A stretch of 64,000 bases of DNA from Molossus alvarezi (GCA_037176705.1 CM073887.1:29825501-29889500); one strand, 5' to 3'; positions 1 through 12,796 are shown, counted from the first letter of the stretch. Notes: generated by a model not told the origin, from the sequence alone. A program made the numbers and translations.

Positions 1-143
1 CTCCCCAGGCCCTGGTTGGGTCGTGTGGGTAGCAACCACTTGATGTGTCCCTTTCACATCAATTTCTCTCTCTCTCTCTCCCCCTCCCCCTCTATCTGAA
101 CAAAATATCGAAAAATGTCCTCGGGTGAGGATAAAAAAAAAAA
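1..143 (+). mobile_element. Ves-type SINE (type A), 5' part cut by window edge
   Basis: Only the 3' half is present. It has the GGCCCTGGTTGGGTCGTG block, the CT-rich middle, the CCTCGGGTGAGGAT tail motif and a poly(A). Type A here means the SINE form with the TTGCAGTTTGTCCC block and the GGGTGAGGAT tail. Confidence 0.9.
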
Positions 144-1621
144 TCAGTCTTAAATTTATTTATAGATTGATTCACAGTTATGGTTTCAGTTTATTAATAC
201 ATTTCTAGACAAAATCACATTAACCTATAAAACTTATAAATATGGCATGTTTTATGTCTTTTGTTTACCATTAACATATTCTTGATAAAATTTAGAACTT
301 AAGAATAAAAATGTTTAACATTTGTTCTTTTGTGAGATGAAATCTTTTCTTGTTAATAACTATTAGAAAGACTAGTAAAGACAAATAATATAGTTATGTA
401 GGTAAAATAAATCTTACTAAGTTATTTAAGGAAAGAAACACTTGATTTTGATAAGTAACAAGTGAATGTAATTGAATTTGTGTATGTAATTCCACATAAT
501 ATATTGGAGAAGAGGTGAAACTTGTGGCATAAAATATGCAAGAGAAAAATTCTAAATAGTTTCAAAATGCATATCATTATTTACTAATACATATTACTGA
601 GATAGTCTTAAAATAATTTTAAAATGTAATCTCTAAATGAAAGAAAATGCTTTTCTGTGCATGTTAATATTCCCTGAGTGGATAGTAATTCTTACTTCTA
701 ATTATGCATCCTCTCAAAAAATTACATTTTAGAAAGATGTCCCCTATAAGGTTCTGCCAAATCTCAGCATTTGTTCTAACATGTTCTCATTATGAATTAG
801 CATTGTAATGTGTAACTACCAAAAGCACAACAATTTAAATGGCCTGGGACCTAATATCAGAGGCAAGAGGTTAGTGAACAGAGTCCAAGGTGACATAATG
901 GCAGTTGTATTTCTAAATTTCAGAATGGCCATTGCCAACATGCTGTCTTTAGGATCAGCTATCCCATTATCTCTGACATGATTTTATTAGGAACTAGAAG
1001 CTGAAATGTAGGCATATTATTGGAAAATTATTAATGATTCTTATATGATACTCTACATAATGGTATTGCTTTTATAATGCCCTCTCTTCCCATAGTTTAT
1101 AATATTTAGAGAAAAGAAAAGAAAAAACATAGAGAAACACTGAGTCTGCTAATTAAATTTTTTTCTATGCCTAATTGGTCAAATATAGTTTGGTTCAGTG
1201 ATTTTATGTAAATATAAACATATATAACAGAATGAATATTAAAGAAAAGCAGATTCAAAATATTTCTTATGTTCTTGTTATTCAGGAAACACTGAAATAA
1301 AATGTAAATACAGATAAGTGTCATTAGGAAACGTAACACTGTCAATACAAATGACTGAGCAACATGCCTGTTACCCATTTTGATTTTTCAGTGATGTAAT
1401 GACAAAAGAAATTAATTTAGGCTGAGTGTCCCTTGCAGGGTTTTACAATTTCAAATTCATACCTATCCCCTGTTTTGTCAACACAAAGCAATGATAACTT
1501 AAATTACCTGGCTTTTTGATTTAGTGACTAGATGTTATATAACCAAATATAAAAGTCAGTCTATTTCTGTTTATTTTCATCAAATAATGGTGTGGCAGCC
1601 AGCGATCCTGTTACTCTAGAC

Positions 1622-1813
1622 CAGCGATTCTCAACCTGTGGGTCGTGACCAATTTGGAGGTCGAATGACCCTTTCAGAAGGGTCGCCTAAGACATAACAG
1701 TAGCAAAATTACAGTTATAAAGTAGCAACAAAAATAATTTTATGGTTGGGGGTCACCACAACATGAGGAACTGTATTAAAAGGTTGCGGCTCTAGGAAGG
1801 TTGAGAACTGCTG
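1622..1813. mobile_element. Short non-autonomous hAT DNA transposon (MITE)
   Basis: 192 bp, too short to encode a transposase. Terminal inverted repeats are CAGCGATTCTCAACC on the left and, read in reverse complement, CAGCAGTTCTCAACC on the right (13 of 15 identical). It is flanked by a perfect 8-bp duplication CTCTAGAC (1614-1621 and 1814-1821), the target size of hAT transposases. The inner GGGTCGTGACC and AGGGTCGCCT blocks resemble the URR1-like nhAT elements known from rodents and vespertilionid bats. Confidence 0.9.
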
Positions 1814-1821
1814 CTCTAGAC

Positions 1822-2040
1822 AGTCAGGGAATCATTCCCATTGGCCAAGATGACACGAGGGAGGTTCTTACACTGAGCATGCCAAAGGCCAGAAAGATGA
1901 ATGGATAGGGCCCAAGCACACCAAAAACTAGCAGGGTGATTGGATAGAAAAAGAAAGCCCTTCCCTCCCTTCTCCCTATAAGAACCCTCGACTTGAGCAG
2001 CAAGGTGAGATGGTCTTTGGGGCAGCAATGATCGCACCTG
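1822..2040 (+). repeat. Possible LTR fragment, gammaretrovirus-like
   Basis: Composition changes from the AT-rich surroundings. The stretch CCCTCCCTTCTCCCTATAAGAACC followed by CTTGAGCAGC looks like a retroviral U3/R border with a TATA box. Neither end nor a target duplication is clear and no internal viral genes are present. The call rests on general resemblance only. Confidence 0.35.
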
Positions 2041-3049
2041 ATCATAATTATAAATTATAAGCCACCGCTTGCTCCACTCACCATCACCCCCCATGAAAAA
2101 TGTCATTAACCACAGCAAAGAAACAATGGACAATTATTGTGCCCCCAACTACCCTGGAAATTTCAGTTGGAAAGTTTTAATATTTCTAACCTGGCTAAGA
2201 TTGAGTAAATTCAAAATGCAAGACTCAATTATAACTTTGAAAGTTAGAGTGTCTGTGAATGCCGGCTAAAAACTAAAGGGCTGTTTTCACCTGGATGAAA
2301 ACTGGTAGGATTATCCGAGTCATCTCTCAGAGTTGTCAATTCCTATAGTTTGTAAGGATTGTTTGAAAACAAAAAAGGAAAGGCAGATCCAGATTACAAA
2401 TTATGTTGCTTCAGTATAATTATTAGAAAAAATGTATTCAACGGTTAAAGATAAAATTACATATTTAACTTTCAAATTTAAAGATCAGGATGCAACTGTA
2501 TGTGCCAACACTGTCTGATAAAGGCAGCTGACAAAATTTCACTTAATTGCTGTTTGGTTGGTGAAGTTCAGTTTTTCCTCCTTCAACTTCACAAATAAAT
2601 CTTATTCCTTTGGAGTCAATTTATGTTTCCCAGCATAATGATATATTTTATCTATTCAGCTATGCTAGTGTTCTCAGAAGCCAGCCAGCAATGATCTCAC
2701 CTCACCTACAATATAAATCTATCAGTGAATAAACAACATCATTTTTATTTCAATGCCAATGACACACTACATGTCGATTTGGCACTTAAATAATTTATTT
2801 CTCTTTTGGGTGCAACTGCCAGACTTATTATAGCTCTACTTCTGATATTCATTTCATGTTTAATAGTTCTTTGCCTCATGAGGATGCTTGTCAATCAATT
2901 ACATTGAAATGTCATTCTGACCTTTTATTGGAAACAACTTGACTCTTTTCTCATTTTATTATGTTTTTTCCATATTAGTTAAATTATAAGCCTTAATTAC
3001 CAGTATTTAAAAACTTCTTACAAAACTGTGTGCTCATCCACATTCCTGA

Positions 3050-3241
<192 letters not shown>

Positions 3242-4477
3242 TAAACAGACGTCGCTTTGTAATTAGTATATTTCATGTGACATACTCTAGACTTCACAAA
3301 GTCTAAGGAGCTTAATGCATATTGGATGTAGAGTAGGAGAGAGTTATTGACACATGGTTATATGCATTCCTCTCACCAGAGGTGCACTGTAGATGATTTG
3401 AAACGATCTAAATCACTTGTATAGAAGCAGTAAGCAGGCTATAGAACACTGTGATGGGTATGAAATCACATCGACTTAAACCACAAAGGTCTTACTTTCA
3501 GAATTTCTCTAATTACCAATAATCAATTGCTCTTATGGTTGAGCTATACCCTACAGTTTGTGAAATGTTAAAGTGGATAAACAGCAATTTTTGGCTTCAA
3601 TACTTTATAGTGTGTTAGAAATAAATATTAATCAAACAAATAAAAGAGTTATTTTTCTAGAAGGAAGGGACGTGTTTCTCCACTCTGACTCACTCCTAGA
3701 AATTCAGAATCTAAGCTTAATGCAGTGGGGCACAGCTCCAGAGGGGAATCAGAAACAGCACCGACTTCACAGTATTCTGTTGTTTATTTTTTTCCATGCT
3801 ATCTACTAAAAGTGAGCGTCAAAAAGTGAACACCATCCTAGACATTGAAAAGAAGTAAAAATTTCACGTTGTGGAATGTCTCTGGAAATGAGGTGGAGCA
3901 ATCCTTTGCCTCAGTGATTTTGGGGTTTTATGATCTCTTTGCATATAAATTTTAATTATTTTTATTATCACTCAACTCAGGAAAGCTATCTCTTACCCCC
4001 TTATTCTTGCTGCTTTATAAAGAACTGCTAGCACAAAGCCAATAGTCACTCCCATTTGTTGCATCTTATTAATTAATATTCTTGTTTAATGTTCTCAAAT
4101 GATTCAAAAACAGAAAACTTCTGAAATTTTAATTTTTTAGTTTTGATAAAATGTTTCTAAATTTGCTTACATCTGGGAACGTTCCTCAGACTGTATATGG
4201 AGAATAATGTTTAATTCTATAAGCTATCAAGAACATTGTAGCATAGAAAGCTGTAACCTCAGGAACATGCAAGATTCTGTGAGAAATACCGCCCTAGACA
4301 AAATCTACTTGGGTTTGCTTTATGCCTTGTTCTGTCTATATTTTATCTTTTATTTATATTTCTAGCCTTACTATCAACGTTTCCACTTTTATTTCCCAGA
4401 CTCCTATGTATTCTAAGATGCTGGGGTTGAAAAATCTCAAAATAAGCTCATTTTGTATTATTTTAAAAGTAAGGAAA

Positions 4478-4712
4478 GCCCTGGCCAGTTTGGCTCAGCA
4501 CCCGTGGACCAGAGTCCCAGGTTCGATTCCTGCCAAGGGCACATACCTCGGTTGCAGGTTGTCCCCAGCCCCAGTTGGGGTTGTGTGAGTGGCAACCAAT
4601 CAATGTGTCTCTCTCACATTGATGTTTCTCTCTCTCTCTTCCTCCCTCTATCTCCCTCTCACTCTATCTGAAGATAAATGCAAAAATGTCCTTGGGTGAG
4701 GATAAAATAAAT
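4478..4712 (+). mobile_element. Ves-type SINE (type A)
   Basis: Head GCCCTGGCCAGTTTGGCTCA, B-box-like GGTTCGATTCC, CT-rich middle and CCTTGGGTGAGGAT tail. Flanked by a perfect 13-bp target duplication AAAAGTAAGGAAA (4465-4477, 4713-4725). A short deletion removes the bases between the A-box and the GTGGACCAGAG block. Confidence 0.95.
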
Positions 4713-6084
4713 AAAAGTAAGGAAAATATGCTATGTGTGATGTTCTTGGACAAAAGTAGACCTATTTTTGTGCATAGACCTTGTACATTAATTTGCTTGC
4801 TTCCTCATTCCTGATTCTGTTCTAGAAACTTTAGATTTCTAGAAAAATGATTATAAGCAAGTTAGATTTTTAAAATAAATGTAAATATTAGATAAATTCT
4901 AGAATCAATAAATAGATTTTTTATCAGATAAAGTTATTTTGGATACATTTTATAGAGTAGATACATTTTGAGAATTTTAGAAACACTTCCAATATTTAAA
5001 AGTTTCCATTTTATTTCAAGCCATATTTAATTAAGTTGAATAAGCATACATACCCTACAGTGCACACATAACTACCAGCCTTTTACATAAAACTGCAGAG
5101 AATATCTAAAGGTATCTTTGAAAGAAGGAATATTTCATTTCCCAATATTTCCCTGATGTTTCCTGTTAAGTACTATGACATCAACTGTCAACTTCCCTAA
5201 ATACATTTAATGCATCTAGCAATATAGATAAAATGTGAATTAAAGCAGTTTATATTAGTTATTGTATTTTGTTTTATATTTACTCCTGCTTCAGTAAGAC
5301 CTGCACCGTGTAAACGACTCCAGTCATAGACGCAGTGGGTGGTCAGTGATCAGCTTCAATGGCGTCTTAAGTCGGCCAGTCCCAATATGCTGCTTCTGCA
5401 TGTTTCCTGGCTTCTCATTCCCCAAGGCTGACACTTTGCTCTTCTGGGTATTCTACGAGCCTCCTAATGTCTCTATTAAGTTCCTTTTCTGCTTAAAACT
5501 AGTTATAATGGGTTCCATTGTTTGACACTCATAATGGGTCTAATTAATTTTTTGGGATCTACCATGTTAAGAAACATCTGTAACGATATCTCCTTAAAAT
5601 GTATTTTTTGTTGTTAGGCATGAATCTGATGTGTTGAAAAAACAAGATGATTTTACTGTAGTAAATTACATTCGCACTTTGTTTATTAGCAAAGAAGATA
5701 AACATGATTTCAGAAATGAATCAGTCTTTTATCCTTTTTCTATTTTATCTATTTTTCACAAAAATGGGTTTAATTCCCGTTAAATTATGTAAAGTTAAAC
5801 TTATAAGCACCTTTCACGTCAAAGGGAATCAGTGACAATTTGCAATAGTCTTTCTGATTCTTTAACATACCCAAGATAAGATTTAGTATATATTTCCCTA
5901 GTCAGTACATAAATACCTTCTGATTGAAAAAGATTAAAATAATATAATTTTAAAAATAGCATAACTATTACTAATTTTTATATGCACCTATACCCATTCT
6001 TACATGTGGAAGAAAAGCCCTTTCATGAATTGCAAAGACAATTTTATTTATTTAATAGAATGGTTTCATATACTACTTATTACC

Positions 6085-6262
6085 TTACTACCTCATTGTC
6101 ACATTGGCCCTAAAAACAACTCCATGAAGCAGGGAATCCTAACCTTCGTTTTCACTGTAGGAATTTATGCTGAGAGAGTTGAGCCCAAGGGTGTTGAGCT
6201 AATAAGCGGTGCAGCTGGGATGTTCACAGGACCTAATTTACTCTGGATCATAAACTTAATCT
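6085..6262 (-). repeat. MIR SINE, old copy
   Basis: Follows the MIR antisense pattern: CTCATTGTCACATTGGCCCT, then the region equal to CACAGCTAGTAAGTGGC, read here as GAGCTAATAAGCGGTGCAGC. Strongly diverged. Confidence 0.6.
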
Positions 6263-6467
6263 CTATGAGATTTTTGTAGACTTGTGTTTGCCCTTTGGAA
6301 ATTACATTCCAAATAATGTTGGTCTCTATATATTGCAAATAGATTTAATATTTTCTGCTATTATGTTTGGGAGTGATTGATATTCAATTAATGTTTGAAG
6401 CTTTTTTCTGTCTCCTCTTTTGTACCAAATGAATAAAAGGACATCACTAAGTTGTTAGGGAGAATAT

Positions 6468-6625
6468 GACACAGTGGTTTGCAAGAAGGGCTGGGGACAC
6501 AGACTGTTTGGATTTCAGTTAATAGTCAGTCTCTTGGGAGTGATGTGCCCTCAAAGCAAGTTATTTAACTTTCCTATGCCCCCGCTTCCTAATCATAAAT
6601 TGAAGATAAGAATAGAATAAACTCA
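6468..6625 (+). repeat. MIR SINE, old copy
   Basis: MIR order is recognisable: CACAGTGG, then GACTGTTTGGATTTCAG, GCAAGTTATTTAACTTTCCTATGC, and the TAAATTGAAGATAAGAATAG block. It is followed by a TG-rich run at 6628-6654. Confidence 0.75.
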
Positions 6626-6627
6626 TT

Positions 6628-6654
6628 GTGAGTGTGAGTGTGTGTGTGTGTGTG
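6628..6654. repeat. (TG)n microsatellite
   Basis: Imperfect GTGAGTGTGAG followed by about nine uninterrupted TG units. Confidence 0.95.
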
Positions 6655-6690
6655 AACTACTGAGATAAGCCTTTTAAACCTCGTACACTT

Positions 6691-7070
6691 GCCCTGGCCT
6701 ATTTGGCTCAGCGGATAGAGCGTTGGCCTGCGGACCAGAGAGTCCCATGTTTGGTTCCTGCTAAGGGCATGTACCTCGGTTGCAGTTTGTCCCTGGCCTT
6801 GGTTAGAGTCATGTGGGTGGCAACCAGTCCATTTGTCTCTCTCACGTTGATGTTTCTCTCCCTCTCTTCCTCCCTCTCTCCCTCCCGCTCTATCTGAAAA
6901 TAAATACGCCCTGGCCAGTTTGGCTCAATGGTTGAGCCTCGGCCTGAGGACTAGAGAGTCTCAAGTTTGGTTCCTGCTAGGGGCATGTACCACAAAAAAA
7001 AAAAAAAAAAAAGAGTCTGAAAATAAATGCAAAAATGTCCTCGGGTGAGGATTAAAAAATAAATAATAAA
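6691..7070 (+). mobile_element. Ves-type SINE (type A) with a second SINE in its tail
   Basis: Outer SINE: head GCCCTGGCCTATTTGGCTCA at 6691, CT-rich block to 6890. Its tail (TCTGAAAATAAATGC ... CCTCGGGTGAGGATT) resumes after a truncated SINE that fills 6908-7015. The outer target duplication is not clear. Confidence 0.9.
6908..7015 (+). mobile_element. Truncated Ves-type SINE nested in another SINE
   Basis: Starts with GCCCTGGCCAGTTTGGCTCA but passes from GGGGCATGTACC straight to poly(A), so the middle and 3' half are missing. Flanked by a 13-bp duplication of the outer SINE's tail, TCTGAAAATAAAT (6893-6905, 7016-7028). This shows it inserted after the outer copy. Confidence 0.9.
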
Positions 7071-7126
7071 TAAAACTGGTACACCCTGAGGCTTTTTGTA
7101 AATGTTCAATTAAATTAGGTCCTTTG

Positions 7127-7188
7127 TTTTCTCTTCTCTCCTCCTTTTCCTCCTCTTTCTCGTCCTCCTCCCTCTCCCTTCCTTCTAA
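7127..7188. repeat. Pyrimidine-rich tract
   Basis: About 60 bp of C and T with one or two purines. A long frame read across it on the minus strand is only glutamate and arginine repeats, not a gene. Confidence 0.85.
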
Positions 7189-7826
7189 TATATGTTTCAA
7201 GGAGCAAAGATTTGCAGTCTGCCTACAACAATAGAAATTCAATTTTAGGATACATGTAGTAATAAGGAAATTTGGAAACTCACAAGAAATACCAGAACTA
7301 AATTTTATCCAATTATAGCCACTAAAACCGGAAGATATTTTTCTATTCAATCCTGCTTTAGGAATCATGCTAATTTATCCTTATGTTAACAATCTGGTAT
7401 CAATCCCTGCTCTAAAGATCATTAAATTCTATCAGCTTTTATATATTCATCTATTATTTTTTATATGTGTGTCCTCAATCCTCTTCCCAAATTTCTACAA
7501 AAGATAATTGGCTTAGTTTGATCATCCTGTTTGGGGTGGAAGCTGGCACACAAACTACAACTCTGGTATAGTGACTGAGCCTGGGTCCTATCCTGGTCTG
7601 CAGGTGAGAGCTATGAGGTATAGAACAGGACTCTCCAGTTGACTACTTCTTTCCAGCTGGTTCCAGGTTTGGATGTCTCCTTGGTTAGGCCAGCTGAATT
7701 AAGGAAGGGAAGGCAAATGTAGAGACAAAGATCTAGATTTGAGAGAAACATCATTGGAGGATTGAACTGACTGAGGATTGGCAGTTGAGAGTGAAAGAAG
7801 GAGAGGGATTAAAATACAGCACTATT

Positions 7827-8045
7827 GCCCGGCCGCTGTAGTAGCTCAGTGGTTGAGCATCAAGCGATGCAACAAGAGGTCGCTGGTTCGACTCCTGGTC
7901 AGGGCATATGCCCAGGTTGTGGGCCCAATCCCCAGTGGTAGGCATGCAGGAGGCAGCCAATTGATGCTCTCTCTCATTGATGTTTCTATTTCTGTCTTCC
8001 TCTTACTTCCTCTCTCTATAAAGTCAATAAAGAGAGAGAGAAAAA
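7827..8045 (+). mobile_element. Ves-type SINE (type B)
   Basis: Head GCCCGGCCGCTGTAGTAGCTCA, B-box-like GGTTCGACTCC, GGCATGCAGGAGGCAGCC block, AGTCAATAAAG tail. Perfect 16-bp target duplication AAAATACAGCACTATT (7811-7826, 8046-8061). Type B here means the form with the CAGGTTGTGGGCCCAATCCCC block and AATCAATAAA tail. Confidence 0.95.
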
Positions 8046-8254
8046 AAAATACAGCACTATTTTAGGTGTGCTCACTTCACCAAGAAAATTTTCAGTAAGA
8101 TTTTGGACAGTAGAGATTTTATTTAGTCTAAAAATCCTAGTCATTACTGTGTGTCTTATTTATAATATCTGTAACTTTTCACCATTCATTTAGTTATATT
8201 ATAATCTGGTCTTCATTCAACATTGAAATCAAATGATCTCATACCAACATATAT

Positions 8255-8395
8255 TTCAATTCTAGTTGTATAACTTACTAGCTATGTAACACAATGAATT
8301 GCTTGAAGCAATTTAAGCTTGTCTCTTCATCTATAAAAGGAGTATCATAAAATCCAATGACATATGCCAAGTGTTCAATGAAATATTTGTTTTAT
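8255..8395 (+). repeat. MIR SINE, old copy
   Basis: AACTTACTAGCTATGTAAC, then GTCTCTTCATCTATAAAAGGAG, matches the MIR core (CTTACTAGCTGTGTGAC ... CTCATCTGTAAAATGGGG) with many changes. Confidence 0.7.
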
Positions 8396-8894
8396 CACTA
8401 TCAATAGCTTGATTCAATATGGCATTGCTGATCATGTTTAATAACAAATGTGAAGCCCCATGAAAACATTATTTCTTTAAAAATAACTTCATGTAATATA
8501 TATTATTATGACTTTCAATAACTTTACACATAAATTTACTAGATAAAATATTGAACTCTCAGGTAATTTAGAATTTTAGATATACAATAAATAATTTTTT
8601 TACTATAAGTATGTACCAAATGTTGCACAGGATATATGTATACAAAAATTATTCTTGTCTATGTGAAATTGAACTTTAATTGTCAGTTTATTTGCCAATC
8701 TGTACTCTATTTACATGAAACTCAAATCAGTTGGAATACTGCATTAAGTCAGTTACCTACAGAGGATACTACGGTTTATATCACTAAAGTTAGAAGTTTG
8801 ACCTGTTCATGTGATTTAATCCAGTCCTTTGCAGATGCTTATTGTTTTCTCATTCTTAGCATTTATTCTGTGATTTGTTTACTACATCTCTTTA

Positions 8895-9320
8895 ATCTGT
8901 GTTAGCAGTTGTGTCCAGCATTGAAAAAAAAACAGTGAACTAAATCCACAGAGTTCATTTTCCCATAAAATACACTGTCCACAGCTGGCGTGACTGGTCC
9001 AAGAGCAGCGGAAACTCAAATTCCTGTCTTCTTTCTGGCATTTCAAGAGCATGTCTTTCATCTTCAAGGTCAACTCAGGGTTCAAGAGGGCTGCTGGAGC
9101 CCCAGCCATCAATCTATATTCCATCAGTCCATAATCCAGGTCCACAACAGTATGAAGCAGGTGCAAGATAAAGGGAACTTATTCCTGGAAACCCCACAAT
9201 GGTGTATGGGTCACTGATGAGCAAAAACTGTGATAACTGTGCTAGGGAGGCTGGTAACTATGACTGTTCATATAGGTACACTGTGCCTTCTGTCACAGGG
9301 AGGGACAGGAGAGCAATCTC
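8895..9320. repeat. Probable ancient interspersed repeat, family not assigned
   Basis: GC content rises and phrases such as GCTGGAGCCCCAGCCATCA resemble an old repeat seen across placental mammals. Frames read through it on both strands show no recognisable protein. I cannot name the family. Confidence 0.35.
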
Positions 9321-9891
9321 TACATCTCCATCAAAGGCCATCCAAGAGGATATAAAGTGTTCTACTATATAATCTTTTTTGGCTTTCTGCATTGATTAAA
9401 TATGATTATCCATCTGTGTAGAAATTGAAGCAACTCTGCATACTGTTTTTGTTTCTGCGGTACTTACGTCAACCTTCGATTTCTTTCTTTGGTGGTTTTG
9501 TTTTGTTTTGTTTATAGGCCTTTCTGTGACTATTCTAGTTTTTTTTTTTTTCTTTTTGCATCCACCTGGATGAGTTTTATTCTGATCATTCTCACAATAG
9601 TTCTATCCCTGCATTTTTAAAGTAATTCTCATGTATAGTTGAACTCCACTTAAATCAGTCTGTTGATTTAAAAAAATGTATTCACAGACAATAAAACAAT
9701 TGAAATGATTACATTAATTCAAATAAGAATTCCATTGCAGGTGGAAGCTTAATGGGTATTTTATAGTGCTAGGTTTTCTAGTACGAATGTGGCAAAACGA
9801 GCTCTGGTAGATGACTCAAAGCATAATAAAATTTTCTTTATTTGTCTGAACTTTTAAAGCCATTAACTACTTAATAAATAATATTACATTT

Positions 9892-10123
9892 GCCCTTGTC
9901 AGGTGGCTCCGTTGGTTGGAGTGTCGCCCCTTACACCAAAAGCTTGTGGGTTCCATTCCCCGTCAGGGCACATACCTGAGTTGCAGGTTTGATCCCCAGT
10001 CAGGCACCTGCAGGAGGTGGCTGATTGATGTTTCTCTCTCACACTGATATTTCTCTCTCTCCCTTTCTCTCTCAATAATAAAAAAAGAGAAATTAATAAA
10101 GACATATTCGTGAGGATTAAAAA
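9892..10123 (+). mobile_element. Ves-related SINE, older form
   Basis: tRNA-like head GCCCTTGTCAGGTGGCTCCG, TTGCAGGTTTGATCCCC block, CT-rich middle and tail CATATTCGTGAGGATT. Flanked by a near-perfect target duplication AATATTACATTT / AATATTACATCT (9880-9891, 10124-10135). Confidence 0.9.
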
Positions 10124-10834
10124 AATATTACATCTTATTCTGATAAAAGTGTTTCACCATTGTACCATACTTTCAATTTAGAAGTAAAGTCTCCAAGTCA
10201 TATTTAGTTGCCAGAGCCTGAAAGAAGTGATTTGAGGAGTAAAAAATTCTTACTCTGTTACTCAATTTAAAGCAGTGTGAAAATATGACTTTCCTCCTTG
10301 AATTAAAAAATTCTCATATATATGAAAGGGGAATTTTTAGCTTTTAGGCCATTCATTTAGTAGCAGAACCCACATTATTTATCACCAATAAAAATAACTT
10401 AATTAGCAAGATTTCATTTTTACTTTTTAGACACCTACAGTGTTGTTTTTTAATATAAAACATATTAGAGTATACTGTTAAAACTGGTTACTTAAAAATA
10501 GAGCTATTGATTTGTCTTCTCTAGACAATAAAAAATCCATTTATTTTACCCCTCAACTAAAAATATTGACATTAAATATTTGCAATATAATACATCATTT
10601 GCCATGTAATCTTTATCACTTATTTATTTTTAATATAAGCCTAAGGTCATTGTGATGTAAAATCCAAGTAGAATCAGAAAATATTTATAATTCAAAATCT
10701 TCCAAGCCAAATAAAGCAGGGAACATTGGCATGGTTGAAGAGCAAACATTTATTTTTCATATAAATATATGCTATACAGTTTCAACACTAATTGTTAAAC
10801 TGGTAGGATGGCATGCAATCATAAATACTTGAAT

Positions 10835-12577
10835 TCTTTTTATTTCTTCTTTTTGTCTGATTGTTGTGACTAGAACTTTCATACTATTTTGAGTAAGAGT
10901 GGTAAAAGTGGACATCCCTGTCCTGTTCTTGATCTTAAGGGAAACACTTTTAGTTTTTGCCTGTTTCGTAAGATGTTGGCTGTGGGTTTGTCATATGTGG
11001 CCTTTATTATGTTGAAGTATGTTACCTTTACATTTTGCTGAGAGGTTTTATCATAAACCGCTGCTGAATTTTATCAAACGTTTTTTATGCATCCGTTAAT
11101 ATGATCATGAGATTTTATCCTTCCTTTAGTTTATGTAGTGTATCATGCCTTTATGGTTAATTAATATTTAACAAAGGAGGAAGGAGCATACAATGGGTCA
11201 AAGACAGTCTATTCAATAAACAGTATTGAGAAAATTGGACATATTCAGGCAAAAAAAATGAAACTAGACCACCAACTTACACCATACACAAGAATAAATT
11301 CAAAATGGATTAAAGACTTAAATGTAAGACTCCAAATCACAAAAATCCCACAGAAAACATAGGCAATAAAATCTCAGACACTTCTCAAAGTAATATTTTT
11401 TCTAATATATCTTCTTGGGCAAGGGAAACAAAAGAAAAAGTAAACAAGTAAGACTACATCAAACCAAAACGTTTTGCCTGGCAAAGGGAACCATCAACAA
11501 AATGAAAAAAATAAACTACTGAATGGGAGAACATGTTTGCCAATGATACATCTGATAAGAGACTAATATCCAAAATTTATAAAGAACTCAACCCCCCCAA
11601 AAACAAACAAACCAATTTAAAAAATGGGCAAAGGACCTGAATAGACACTTCTTCAAAGAGGATGTACAGATGGCCAAATAACATATGAAAAGATGCTCAA
11701 TGTCACTAATAATCAGCTAACCACAGATTAAAACTACAGTGACGTATCACCTCACACCTGTCAGAATGGCTATAATCAATAAATCGACAAATAACAAGTG
11801 TTGGTGAGGATGTAGAGAAAAAGGAACCCTTGTGCACTGTTGCTGGGACTGCAGATTGGTGCAGACACTCAGGAAAACAGTATGGAATGTCCTCAAAAAA
11901 ATTAAAAATGGAACCACCTTATGACCCAGCTGTTCCACTACTGGGAATATATCCAGAGAAACATGAAACACTACTTCGAAATAATATACGCACCCCTATG
12001 TTCATTGTGGTGTTATTTACAACAGCCAAGATTTGGAAGCAGCCCAAGTGCCCATCGGTAGATGATTGGATTAAAAGCCTATTTCACATTTACACAAGGG
12101 AATACTACTCAGCTGTAAAAAAAGAAGGGAATCTTACCTTTCATAACAGCATAAATAGAACTAGAGCGTATTATGCTAAATGAAATGAGCCAGTCAGAGA
12201 GAGGCAAATGCCATATGACTCACTTATATATGGAATCTAATGAACTAAATAAACAAACAAATAAAACAAAACCAGACTTACAGATGAAGAGAACAGACTG
12301 CTGTCAGGGGTGCAGGGGCTCAGTGAAGTAGGCGAAAAGATTAAGAAAAAAATAAATCTTCATAGAAACAACAGGACAGTGATTACAAGGGGAAGCAGGT
12401 GGAGGCAGCCAGAAGAGAGAAAAGAGGGAATAAATGATGACGGAAGTAGGTTAGACTGTGAGTGGTGAACACACAATACAGTGTACAGGTGATGTCTTAC
12501 CACACGGTGCACTTGAAACCTATTTAATTAACCAACGTAACCCCCAAAATGTAGTGAAATATATATTAAAAAAGAAT
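10835..12577 (+). mobile_element. L1, 5'-truncated, with inverted 5' segment
   Basis: Two parts in opposite orientation. 10835-11158 is antisense L1 ORF2 reverse-transcriptase region (CAATCAGACAAAAAG read in reverse at the left edge). 11159-12577 is sense L1, from the ORF2 C-terminal part through the 3' UTR to an A-rich end. The sense part still encodes typical ORF2 C-terminal phrases ([21 protein letters not shown]) in a 117-codon fragment at 11830-12183, with stops on either side. It is a dead copy. Confidence 0.85.
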
Positions 12578-12796
12578 TAAACTTGCATCTCCTATTACAG
12601 CAAGACGGAGCTTCATAAATTGACATCTGGCCATTTCACGTTCCTCTTTAAAACCCTTTTATGGCTTCTTGTAAATGTCAGGGGGAAAAAGGATTAACAA
12701 TTTTTGGCTTGGTCTAGAAAGCCTGTTTCTCTATTAAATCTTCCTAGAATTCACACATATTCACTCTTTACTACAGCCTCTTCTAAGTGTTCGCTA

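Noticed and set aside
7961..7990. Open frames on both strands of SINEs as antisense genes
   Set aside because: They come from the CT/GA-rich SINE body and recur at each copy with stops in different places.
11830..12183. 117-codon frame with protein-like sequence
   Set aside because: It is a remnant of L1 ORF2, reported under the L1 and not as a gene.
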